Of a stretch of DNA of 17,000 nt, positions 5,600-12,492 are shown piece by piece (positions within the stretch are counted from its first letter, which is position 1; each line of letters starts with the position of its first letter). The position numbers and the translations under genes were made by a program. The notes under the pieces are model-generated. The model did not search any database and was not told the DNA's origin. It saw only the letters and a list, made by a program, of their open reading frames with translations. The stretch comes from Citricoccus sp. WCRC_4 (lineage in GTDB: Bacteria > Actinomycetota > Actinomycetes > Actinomycetales > Micrococcaceae), in NCBI GenBank assembly GCA_026645375.1, contig JAPFFX010000203.1, positions 1-17,000 of the forward strand, read 5' to 3'.

Positions 5600-8500
5600 C
5601 CGTCCAGCGTATCCACACTGGAGTACGCCACCACGCCGCGACGGACGAGATCCACGGCACGCTGGCACTGGCGCGGCAGCCCGGGGTGGCCCGGCACCTT
5701 GGAGAGCTGGTCCAGCAGGTCGATCACCTGGCGGGCCCACCGCACGAAGTCCCCGGCGGCGAGGTCGGTGCCCTTGAGGGCATCGCGCAGGTTGCGTCCC
5801 CGGGCCCACCGGTGGATGGGCCAGACCAGTCCGGCGTCCGGCTCGGGCGTCGGTTCGAGCTGCGCACCCCGTTCGGCGAGCTGGAGCTCGTACCAGTGCT
5901 CACCGGTGCGGTCCAGGACCTCCTGGAGCCGGGCTGTCGGCATCTGCGGGATGCCCACGGTCTCGTCCCCCTTGGCCTGGTAGACCAGCAGGGCCGCGAA
6001 GCCGGCCAGTTCCTCCGGGTCGAGCTCGCGCGCCAGGCCGTCCTCGAGCAGCAGGGAGGTCAGCAGGTCCCGCTCGCCGTAGATCCGGCGCAGCGTCTGG
6101 CCGGAGGCGGTCACCCCCGGTGACTCCGTGGTCCCCGCCACGGCTCCGGCCACGGCGGCCTCGGCGTCCACGTAGCCATAGGTGGTGAGCAGTCCGGTCA
6201 ACCGGTCGAACGCGCGGGCGATCGTGTTCGTGCGCCCGGCGATCCGGGCGGAGAGCTGGTCCACCTCCCTGCGCAGCTTCCACCAGCGCTCGGCCCAGCG
6301 TGCGTGCTCCTCGCGGTCCCGGCAGCCGTGGCAGGGGTGCCGCTCCAGCTGCCGCCTCAGTTCCTCGGCCCGTTCCCCGGCGCCCTCGTCCCGGAACCGG
6401 AAGCCGGCGGTGGACCGCCCACCGGGTGCCGGGCGGTGTTCGCGCACAGCCGCCCGCATGGCGGAGGCGATGTCCTTGCGCTGGGTGGGGGTCTTCACCT
6501 GGATGTTCTGCGGCAGCCTGGCCCCGGCCACCGGGTCCACCGGGGCATCGAGGTCCTCCGTGGAGATGCGGCGCAGCTGGGCCTGCTGGGTGATCACGCC
6601 GACCCGCGGGTTGGCCGGGTTCCCGGCGGGGAACACCACGACGACGGTGCCCAGCCGGCGCGGTCCGGGCACCTCGATGACGTCACCGGGCAGCAGGTTG
6701 GCCAGGGACTCCTTGACCGCCCGCTGCCGGGCGCGGTGGCGGCCCTTGGAGGAGTCCTTCTCCGCCTCGGAGAGTTCCTTGCGCAGCCGGGCGTACTCGG
6801 TGAAGTCCCCCAGGTGGCAGGTCATGGACTTCTCGTAGCCGGCCAGCGACTCCTCGCGGCTGCGGACCTCGCGGGCCAGGCCCACGACCGAGCGGTCCGC
6901 CTGGAACTGGGCGAACGAGGACTCCAGGATGGTGCGGGAACGCTCGAGGCCGAACTGGGCGATGAGGTTCACGGACATGTTGTAGGTGGGCCGGAACGAG
7001 GAGTTCAGCGGGTAGGTCCGGCGCGAGGCCAGCCCGGCCACGGCGGCGGGGTCCAACCCGGGCCGCCAGAGCACCACGGCGTGGCCCTCGACGTCGATCC
7101 CCCGGCGTCCCGCCCGGCCGGTCAGCTGGGTGTACTCCCCCGCGGTGATGTTGACGTGGGCCTCGCCGTTGAACTTCTCCAGCTTCTCGATCACCACGGT
7201 GCGGGCCGGCATGTTCACCCCCAGGGCCAGGGTCTCGGTGGCGAAGACGACCTTGACCAGGCCGGCACCGAACAGCTTCTCCACGACCTCCTTGAACGGC
7301 GGGAGCATGCCGGCGTGATGGGCCGCGAAGCCCCGGGACAGCCCGTCCCGCCATCCCCAGAACCCCAGCACGTCGAGGTCCTCGGGTGGCAGCGAACCGG
7401 CGGCCTCGTCCACCACGGACTGGATCTGCTGCTTCTCCCCCGGCGTGGTCAGGTCCAGTCCGGCCCACAGGCACTGCTCCACGGCACCGTCGCAGCCGGC
7501 GCGGGAGAAGACGAAGGTGATGCAGGGCAGCAGGCCCTCGCGTTCCAGGGTGCGGACCATGCCGGGACGGGACACGCGCAGGTCGCTGCGGGTGCGCTGC
7601 GGAGCCTCGTGACGACCTCCGGACGGCCCCGGTCCACCGGACGCGCCGCCGTCGTACCGCGTGGTGGTGACGTCCTCGCGGCGCCCGTAGCCCGGGGACG
7701 CGCCGTTCCGCTGCCTCCGGCCCGGCTTTCCCCCGCCCTTGCCGCGCCCCCGGGGCCCACCCCCGCGGCCACCGCGGCCCCCGCCGGACTGCTGACGGTT
7801 CGGGCGGCCCCAGTCGCTGCGTTCCTCGCGCCGGCGCTGGTCCTCGGCCAGGCGCGCCAGCTCGGGGTTGAGCACGAGCTGACCGGTGGGCTGCGGGGTG
7901 CCGGCGGGGCCGGCGTCGGGATCCGCGGGATTGCGCACCGGGGTGTCCGGGCCGATCTCGTCGAAGGCGACCTCCGTGGCGAACAGGTCGTACAGCTGGG
8001 TCCCGGCCATCACGTACTGCCACAACGGCACGGGCCGGTGCTCGGAGACGACCACGGCCGTGGACCCGCGGACGGTGTCCAGCCAGGCACCGAACTCCTC
8101 GGCGTTGGAGACCGTGGCGGAGAGGGAGACCAGCTGCACGTGCTCGGGCAGGTGGATGATGACCTCCTCCCACACGGCGCCGCGGAATCGGTCGGCCAGG
8201 TAGTGCACCTCGTCCATGACCACGAAGCCCAGGTTGACCAGGGTGTCGGAGTCCGCGTAGAGCATGTTGCGCAACACCTCGGTGGTCATCACCACCACGT
8301 CGGCGTGCGAGTTGATGGCGGTGTCCCCGGTGAGCAGGCCCACCCGTTCCGTGCCGTAGGTGGCCACGAGGTCCTGGTACTTCTGGTTGCTCAGCGCCTT
8401 GATCGGGGTGGTGTAGAAGGCCTTCTGGCCGGCGGCGAGGGCGAGGTGGATCGCGAACTCGCCCACCACGGTCTTGCCGGCCCCGGTGGGGGCGGCCACG

Positions 8501-8682
8501 AGCACGCCGTTGCCCGCCTCGAGTTCACGGCAGGCCTGGTCCTGGAAGGGGTCCAGCGGGAAGCCGAGCGTGGCGGTGAACCGGCCCAGCTCCGTCTTCG
8601 CCTCGGCGGTACGGCGGCGGGCTGCGGCGTACCGCTCCGCGGGGCTCAGCCGGCCGGTGGTGTCATCCGCGGAAGGTGCCAT
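5596..8682 (-). CDS. helY: HelY-type DEAD/DEAH-box helicase (Ski2/Mtr4-like superfamily 2)
   Basis: The 1028-residue protein has all superfamily 2 helicase motifs: Walker A APTGAGKT (64-71), TTPIKALSNQ motif Ia (91-100), MTTEVLRN (132-139), Walker B DEVH (157-160), SAT (188-190), AHHAGMLP (454-461), ATETLALGVNMP (481-492) and QLTGRAGRRGID (519-530). The C-terminal part (about 660-1028) resembles the beta-rich insert, HPCHGC cysteine motif (782-787) and DSHCT-like helical domain of Mtr4/Ski2 proteins. Actinobacterial HelY belongs to this group and is presumed to act on RNA. Between the RecA domains lies a Gly/Arg-rich segment (about 287-365) with RGG-like repeats. The start at 8682 has no ribosome site but sits six bases after a TAGGCT -10, so it is probably leaderless. 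The stop overlaps the next gene (ATGA). The gene follows tatC as in mycobacteria. Confidence 0.93.
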   Translation of the reverse strand: MAPSADDTTGRLSPAERYAAARRRTAEAKTELGRFTATLGFPLDPFQDQACRELEAGNGVLVAAPTGAGKTVVGEFAIHLALAAGQKAFYTTPIKALSNQKYQDLVATYGTERVGLLTGDTAINSHADVVVMTTEVLRNMLYADSDTLVNLGFVVMDEVHYLADRFRGAVWEEVIIHLPEHVQLVSLSATVSNAEEFGAWLDTVRGSTAVVVSEHRPVPLWQYVMAGTQLYDLFATEVAFDEIGPDTPVRNPADPDAGPAGTPQPTGQLVLNPELARLAEDQRRREERSDWGRPNRQQSGGGRGGRGGGPRGRGKGGGKPGRRQRNGASPGYGRREDVTTTRYDGGASGGPGPSGGRHEAPQRTRSDLRVSRPGMVRTLEREGLLPCITFVFSRAGCDGAVEQCLWAGLDLTTPGEKQQIQSVVDEAAGSLPPEDLDVLGFWGWRDGLSRGFAAHHAGMLPPFKEVVEKLFGAGLVKVVFATETLALGVNMPARTVVIEKLEKFNGEAHVNITAGEYTQLTGRAGRRGIDVEGHAVVLWRPGLDPAAVAGLASRRTYPLNSSFRPTYNMSVNLIAQFGLERSRTILESSFAQFQADRSVVGLAREVRSREESLAGYEKSMTCHLGDFTEYARLRKELSEAEKDSSKGRHRARQRAVKESLANLLPGDVIEVPGPRRLGTVVVVFPAGNPANPRVGVITQQAQLRRISTEDLDAPVDPVAGARLPQNIQVKTPTQRKDIASAMRAAVREHRPAPGGRSTAGFRFRDEGAGERAEELRRQLERHPCHGCRDREEHARWAERWWKLRREVDQLSARIAGRTNTIARAFDRLTGLLTTYGYVDAEAAVAGAVAGTTESPGVTASGQTLRRIYGERDLLTSLLLEDGLARELDPEELAGFAALLVYQAKGDETVGIPQMPTARLQEVLDRTGEHWYELQLAERGAQLEPTPEPDAGLVWPIHRWARGRNLRDALKGTDLAAGDFVRWARQVIDLLDQLSKVPGHPGLPRQCQRAVDLVRRGVVAYSSVDTLDG

Positions 8683-8688
8683 GCACCC

Positions 8689-8694
8689 AGCCTA
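8689..8694 (-). promoter_or_regulatory. Candidate -10 element of helY (leaderless geometry)
   Basis: TAGGCT on the minus strand fits TANNNT and ends exactly six bases (8683-8688) before the helY ATG, which puts the expected transcription start on the start codon. No ribosome binding site is present, consistent with a leaderless mRNA. The expected -35 region falls inside the tandem repeat at 8712-8747. Confidence 0.45.
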
Positions 8695-8711
8695 GGACAT
8701 GGTCTCCGAGC

Positions 8712-8747
8712 GGTCCCTGCAGGACGTTCGGTCCCCGCAGGACGTGC
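8712..8747. repeat. Two-copy 18-bp tandem repeat with internal dyads, between tatC and helY
   Basis: Bases 8712-8729 (GGTCCCTGCAGGACGTTC) and 8730-8747 (GGTCCCCGCAGGACGTGC) are adjacent direct repeats differing at two of 18 positions. Each contains an inverted GTCC/GGAC dyad. The first copy covers the -35 position of the helY promoter and the second ends five bases before the tatC stop codon. It could be an operator-like site or a pair of small RNA hairpins in the tatC 3' end. Confidence 0.6.
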
Positions 8748-8752
8748 GGGCG

Positions 8753-9610
8753 TCAGAGGTCGCGCAGGGGCGTGGGCCCGGCGCCGAGGTAGTCCTCGTT
8801 GTCCCGCGCGAGCCGCGCCGTGCGCCTGGCGCGGCGCCGGTCGTTGACCAGGCAGATGACGATGGCCACGCCGAAGAGCACCACCAGCGGGATGGCCAGA
8901 TAGAACATGGTCATCGCGTCAGAACCCGGTGCGGCCAGGGCGGCGATCAGGGCGATGATGAACACCGTGATGCGCCAGTGCTTCAGGATCTGCCGCCCGG
9001 GCAGCACCCCGAGCATGTTCAGCCCGACCAGCACGACCGGCAGCACCAGGGCCACGCCGAAGGCGAGGAACAGCCGCAGCACGAACGGGATGTACACGTC
9101 CGCGGTGATGACGTTCGCCGTACCCTCCGGGGACAGGCCCACGAAGAACTGGACGGCCTCCGGGAGCACCAGCCAGCCCAGCACGACACCGAGGACGAAC
9201 AGCGGGACGGCGGCGGCGATGAAGCCCAGCGCGTAGCGCTTCTCCTTCTTCTTCAGTCCGGGCACCACGAAGGCCCAGAGCTGGTAGAGCCAGATGGGGC
9301 TGGAGATGACCAGGCCCACGAAGAGCGCGACCTGCAGCATGATGTCGAAGGGCTGGCCCACGGCGCTGAAGGCCACGGTCACGATCCGTCCCTCGTCCGA
9401 GAGCCGGTGGACCGGATCGATCAGTGCCGAGAAGAACGGCTGGTAGACGATGAAACCGACGATGGCACCGAGCAACAGCCCGATACCCGCGATGATCAGC
9501 CGGTTGCGCAGCTCCCGCAGGTGGTCCTTGAGGGGCATCTGCCCGTCCGGGTTCTTCGTCCGGGAGACGCGGACACGCCGGGAGCGGCCGGCCTCGGAAG
9601 CGGTCGACAT
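8753..9610 (-). CDS. tatC: Sec-independent protein translocase subunit TatC
   Basis: The 285-residue protein has six hydrophobic spans at about 38-57, 90-113, 127-149, 172-198, 214-228 and 236-254. TatC signatures are clear: the cytosolic HLRELRNRL (30-38) before span 1, SPIWLYQLWAFVVPGL (104-119) with the following KKKEKR loop carrying the conserved Glu (E123), and the FLAFGVALVLPV segment of span 4. TatC binds the twin-arginine signal peptide and, with TatA, exports folded proteins. It lies 18 bases after tatA in the same operon. ATG 9610 lacks a good ribosome site, and Met25 (9538) is a possible shorter start that still keeps HLRELRNRL. The basic C-terminal tail (257-285) is typical of actinobacterial TatC. 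Confidence 0.95.
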   Translation of the reverse strand: MSTASEAGRSRRVRVSRTKNPDGQMPLKDHLRELRNRLIIAGIGLLLGAIVGFIVYQPFFSALIDPVHRLSDEGRIVTVAFSAVGQPFDIMLQVALFVGLVISSPIWLYQLWAFVVPGLKKKEKRYALGFIAAAVPLFVLGVVLGWLVLPEAVQFFVGLSPEGTANVITADVYIPFVLRLFLAFGVALVLPVVLVGLNMLGVLPGRQILKHWRITVFIIALIAALAAPGSDAMTMFYLAIPLVVLFGVAIVICLVNDRRRARRTARLARDNEDYLGAGPTPLRDL

Positions 9611-9628
9611 GGAGTGCGGACCGCCCGC

Positions 9629-9907
9629 CTACTTCTGGTCGTCGGAACCGGTCGTGCGGCGGTCGCCAGTGCGGGGGGCGTCAGCCTGGCCACCGTTGAC
9701 GATGCGGCCCTCGACCGGCGCGGAGCCGTCCTGGCCCGCACCCTTGCCCGGGGAGTCGTCGTCCTTCATCTGCTTGACCTCGGACTTGAAGATCCGCATG
9801 GACTGCCCGAGGTTGCGGGCCATAGCGGGCAGCTTGGGCGCTGCGAACAGTAGCAGCACCAGGGCGATGATGATGACGAGCTGCCATCCCTGGAGTCCGG
9901 CGAACAT
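9629..9907 (-). CDS. tatA: Sec-independent protein translocase subunit TatA
   Basis: The 92-residue protein has the TatA layout: a short extracytoplasmic N-terminus (MFAGLQGW), a membrane helix (about 9-22, VIIIALVLLLFAAPKLP with the hinge Pro), an amphipathic helix (ARNLGQSMRIFKSEVKQM, 30-47), and a charged disordered tail. LGQSMRIFKSE distinguishes TatA from TatB. TatA forms the protein-conducting assembly used with TatC. ATG 9907 follows AAGGA (9915-9919) at seven bases. It directly follows pafBC by a 31-base gap, and tatC comes next. No tatB is in the window; actinobacteria usually encode it elsewhere. Confidence 0.95.
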   Translation of the reverse strand: MFAGLQGWQLVIIIALVLLLFAAPKLPAMARNLGQSMRIFKSEVKQMKDDDSPGKGAGQDGSAPVEGRIVNGGQADAPRTGDRRTTGSDDQK

Positions 9908-9935
9908 GGGGACGTCCTTTCGGTTGAACGGTTCG

Positions 9936-9941
9936 AGTCTA
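9936..9941 (-). promoter_or_regulatory. Possible internal -10 element for tatAC, overlapping the pafBC stop codon
   Basis: TAGACT on the minus strand begins with the pafBC stop codon TAG and fits TANNNT, with a leader of about 28 bases to the tatA ATG. TAG stops followed by a suitable base produce such matches by chance, and no -35 is seen, so the call is weak. Confidence 0.25.
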
Positions 9942-12008
9942 CGGCACCGGGCTGGTCGGGGACGCCTCGGGAACGTCATAACCGGCCCTTGCCTCCGCGA
10001 GCCAGCCGGTGACCGCGTCCACGAGTGATGCCGGTGACAGCACGCGGAACTCGCCACCGTGCCGGGCGGCCTGGGCGCGCGCATAGTCCGCAGAGGCCAG
10101 GCGGACCTCGGCCACCACGGATCCGTCCGCCAGCGTGGCCGTGCGCCCGGGGCGGAACCCGTCGGCCAGGTCCCGGATCCGGTGGGCGAAGAGCACGTGT
10201 GCCGTGTCCTCGGTGCCGTGCTGGGTGAACAGGGGCCCGTCCAGGGCGACCTGCCGCCCGGCGTGGACCTCCCCGGTCTCCCGGACCTCACCGATCCGGT
10301 CGAGCCTGAAGTTGCGCAGGCCCTCCTGCTGCCGGCACCACGCCTGGAGGTACCCGTGCCCGCCCTCGGTGGTGATCCGCAGGGGCTCGATCTCGCGCCG
10401 GGTCTGCTCGTCCCGTCCGGCGGCGTGATACGTGATGGCCAGCACGCGGCGCTCCCGCACCGCGGCGTGGAGTCGTCCGGCCAGGTCGGCGTAGGGGCCG
10501 AAGTCGAACCGGGCATTGATGCCGTCGGCGGCACGTTCCACCTCGGGACCGGACGCGGCCACGATCTTGGCCAGCGCCGTCCGGGCGGCGGCCCGCTCCT
10601 CCTCGGACAGCCCCGGGATGCCCGCGGAGGCGCGCAGCCCGACGAGCAGGGCGCCGGCCTCCGGGATGCTCAGCCGCAGCGGGCCGGACAGGTCCTCCGC
10701 CTGGCTGATGCGTATCCGTCCGTCCTGGTCCTCCACCTCGAATTGCTCACCGGCGAAGTAGCGCTCCGGCATGCCGCAGTACTGGAGTTCCTGCAGGATC
10801 CTCTCCAGCTCCGCGTCCGTGACGTCGAGCCGCTCGGCCAGTTCCGTGCGGGGCATGGCCCCGCGCTGGTTGATCAGCCCGATGATGTCCACCATGGTCG
10901 CCACCCTGTCCCGGTCACTGCGGCGGTTGCGGCGGCGTCGTGGCTCGGCCAGCTCATACGGCGGGACGGGCAGGCGGTGGGCCGCCAGGGCACCGTCCAG
11001 CAGGCGCACGACGGCGTCGCGCACCACCGGTGAGGTGGAGGAGACCCGCGCGGTGGGTCCGGCCGCGGCGACGGCGCCGGCCAGTTCGGCGGGACGGGTG
11101 TACGTCAGGCTCACCCGGTCCCAGCCGTCGCGAGTGGTTCCCCGGGGCTCGGCGCCCAGGCGCAGTCCGACGGCCCGGCCGGGACGCAGCTCCAGGTCCA
11201 CCGTGGCCGGATCCCGCTCACCGGAGACCAGGTCCCGCACGGCCTGCAGGTCGAATCCTGCGGGGCGTCCGGGGGCCGGGCGCCCGCCCTCGGTGGCCGA
11301 CTGGGGTTCAGACTCCATGCGCGTGAGCCGGAACGTCCGCTGGGCCTGTCGGTCGAGGTCCCAGCCCACGAGGTACCAGACGCCCGTGGGGTTGGTCAGC
11401 GCCCACGCGCGCACGGTGCGCCGGTGCGTCTCCGGCGCTCCGGCGGTGCGGTAGTCGAAGGAGATGACCGACTGGACCCGGACCGCATCGGCCAGGGCGG
11501 TGAGGGTGCGGTCGGCACCCGCCAGCCGGGCCCCGAAGGCCTCGTGATCGGAGGCGGAGGTGGCCGCGACCCAGTCCTCCCCCGCATCGAGCCGGCCGAG
11601 GGCGCGGACCACGGCGCGGTCCACGTCGGAGCCCTGCCACGCCGAGCGGGCGCGGACCAGCGCGAGGCGCTCGGCATTGGTGAAGTCGACGTGCGGCAGG
11701 TACATCTGCTCGGGGTCGATGCGGTAGCGCACCTCGTCGGCCCGCTCCGCGCCCTCCCAGTTCGCGGTCTCCTGGACCTCGTGGGCCCCGAGGGGCACGC
11801 CGATGTCCTTCAGGACCTCCTTGTCCCGGGTGAACATCTTCTCGAAGGCCTGCTCCGAGGTCGCGGCGGCATACCCGTCCACGTAGCGGCGCAGCGCGTC
11901 CTTCGTGACGCCGCGGCGTTCATGGGCGAGCAGCAGCCACAGCACGGAGAGGATGCGCTCCGTGGACGGTGGCTGGAAGGCCGGACCCGACGAGGAGGGT
12001 GCGCTCAC
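9939..12008 (-). CDS. pafBC: Fused PafB-PafC WYL-domain transcriptional regulator (PafBC)
   Basis: One 689-residue frame contains both halves of the PafB/PafC heterodimer. The PafB half (about 1-352) has an N-terminal winged helix (STERILSVLWLLLAHERRGVTKDALRRYV, 15-43) and a WYL domain with SVISFDYR (180-187) and GVWYLVGWDLDRQAQRTFRLTRM (209-231). A basic linker (353-368, rich in Arg) leads to the PafC half. This has a second helix-turn-helix (TMVDIIGLINQRGAMPRTELAERLDVT, 371-397) and a second WYL-like domain (520-575) in which GYL replaces WYL, then a C-terminal WCX extension. PafBC activates the LexA-independent DNA damage response in mycobacteria, and natural fusions are known in Arthrobacter. 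The start is GTG 12008, eight bases after the FKBP stop. I see no PafBC-type promoter motif (TTGTCRGTG-N8-TANNNT) upstream of any gene here. Confidence 0.92.
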   Translation of the reverse strand: MSAPSSSGPAFQPPSTERILSVLWLLLAHERRGVTKDALRRYVDGYAAATSEQAFEKMFTRDKEVLKDIGVPLGAHEVQETANWEGAERADEVRYRIDPEQMYLPHVDFTNAERLALVRARSAWQGSDVDRAVVRALGRLDAGEDWVAATSASDHEAFGARLAGADRTLTALADAVRVQSVISFDYRTAGAPETHRRTVRAWALTNPTGVWYLVGWDLDRQAQRTFRLTRMESEPQSATEGGRPAPGRPAGFDLQAVRDLVSGERDPATVDLELRPGRAVGLRLGAEPRGTTRDGWDRVSLTYTRPAELAGAVAAAGPTARVSSTSPVVRDAVVRLLDGALAAHRLPVPPYELAEPRRRRNRRSDRDRVATMVDIIGLINQRGAMPRTELAERLDVTDAELERILQELQYCGMPERYFAGEQFEVEDQDGRIRISQAEDLSGPLRLSIPEAGALLVGLRASAGIPGLSEEERAAARTALAKIVAASGPEVERAADGINARFDFGPYADLAGRLHAAVRERRVLAITYHAAGRDEQTRREIEPLRITTEGGHGYLQAWCRQQEGLRNFRLDRIGEVRETGEVHAGRQVALDGPLFTQHGTEDTAHVLFAHRIRDLADGFRPGRTATLADGSVVAEVRLASADYARAQAARHGGEFRVLSPASLVDAVTGWLAEARAGYDVPEASPTSPVP

Positions 12009-12016
12009 GCTGGGGA

Positions 12017-12412
12017 TCAGCGGACGTCGACGAGGTCCACGACGAAGATCAGGGTCTCCCCCGGGCCGATCTCGGCGCCGGCACCGTTGTCCCCGTAGGC
12101 CAGGTGCGGCGGGATCTCCAGCCGGCGGCGGCCACCGGGCTTCATGCCCAGCAGCCCGTCGTCCCAGCCCTTGATGACCTGGCCGACGCCCACCGTGAAG
12201 GGCAGGGGCTGGCCGCGGTTCCAGGAGGCATCGAACTCGGCGCCCGTGGACCAGGCGACCCCCACGTAGTGGCACTCGACGTTGTCCCCGGCCTGGACGG
12301 CGGGTCCGGAGCCCTCGATCAGGTCCTCGATGACGAGCTCCTCCGGGGGGGTCTCCCCCGGGAACTCGATCTCGGGGCGGGAACGGTCATAGTTGCGCTG
12401 TCCGAAGGACAT
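12017..12412 (-). CDS. FKBP-type peptidyl-prolyl cis-trans isomerase, cytoplasmic
   Basis: This 131-residue single-domain FKBP shows the full set of active-site positions known from FKBP12: Tyr in ECHYVG, Phe-Asp in EFDASW, Phe in PFTVG, Val-Ile-x-x-Trp in QVIKGWDDGL, Tyr in AYGDNG, and Phe in LIFVVDLVDV. It has no signal peptide or membrane span, so it should act in the cytoplasm on prolyl bonds of folding proteins. ATG 12412 follows AAGGA (12422-12426) at nine bases. The gene sits between a lipoprotein FKBP and pafBC, and the eight-base gap to pafBC suggests co-translation. A candidate TAGGAT -10 upstream (12453-12458) could start a transcript for this gene, pafBC and possibly tatAC. Confidence 0.94.
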   Translation of the reverse strand: MSFGQRNYDRSRPEIEFPGETPPEELVIEDLIEGSGPAVQAGDNVECHYVGVAWSTGAEFDASWNRGQPLPFTVGVGQVIKGWDDGLLGMKPGGRRRLEIPPHLAYGDNGAGAEIGPGETLIFVVDLVDVR

Positions 12413-12452
12413 GGGTCGGGTTCCTTCCAGGTGGGGGGCGGTGCGTCAGCCC

Positions 12453-12458
12453 ATCCTA
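12453..12458 (-). promoter_or_regulatory. Candidate -10 element for the FKBP-pafBC unit
   Basis: TAGGAT on the minus strand fits TANNNT. It lies in the 80-base gap after the lipoprotein gene, giving a leader of about 34 bases with the AAGGA site near its end. No convincing -35 is visible. Confidence 0.4.
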
Positions 12459-12492
12459 CTGAAGACTCGGCAGGGGGCCGCCGGGTCCGGGA

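Noticed and set aside
6304..8847. A plus-strand open frame of over 800 codons opposite helY
   Set aside because: It is the antisense shadow of helY in GC-rich DNA, rich in Gly, Val, Arg and His with no domain, and its opposite strand carries a complete helicase.
12009..12275. Upstream extension of the pafBC frame to an ATG at 12275
   Set aside because: It would overlap most of the FKBP gene, and the extra residues are a frame-shifted reading of that gene; GTG 12008 right after the FKBP stop is better.
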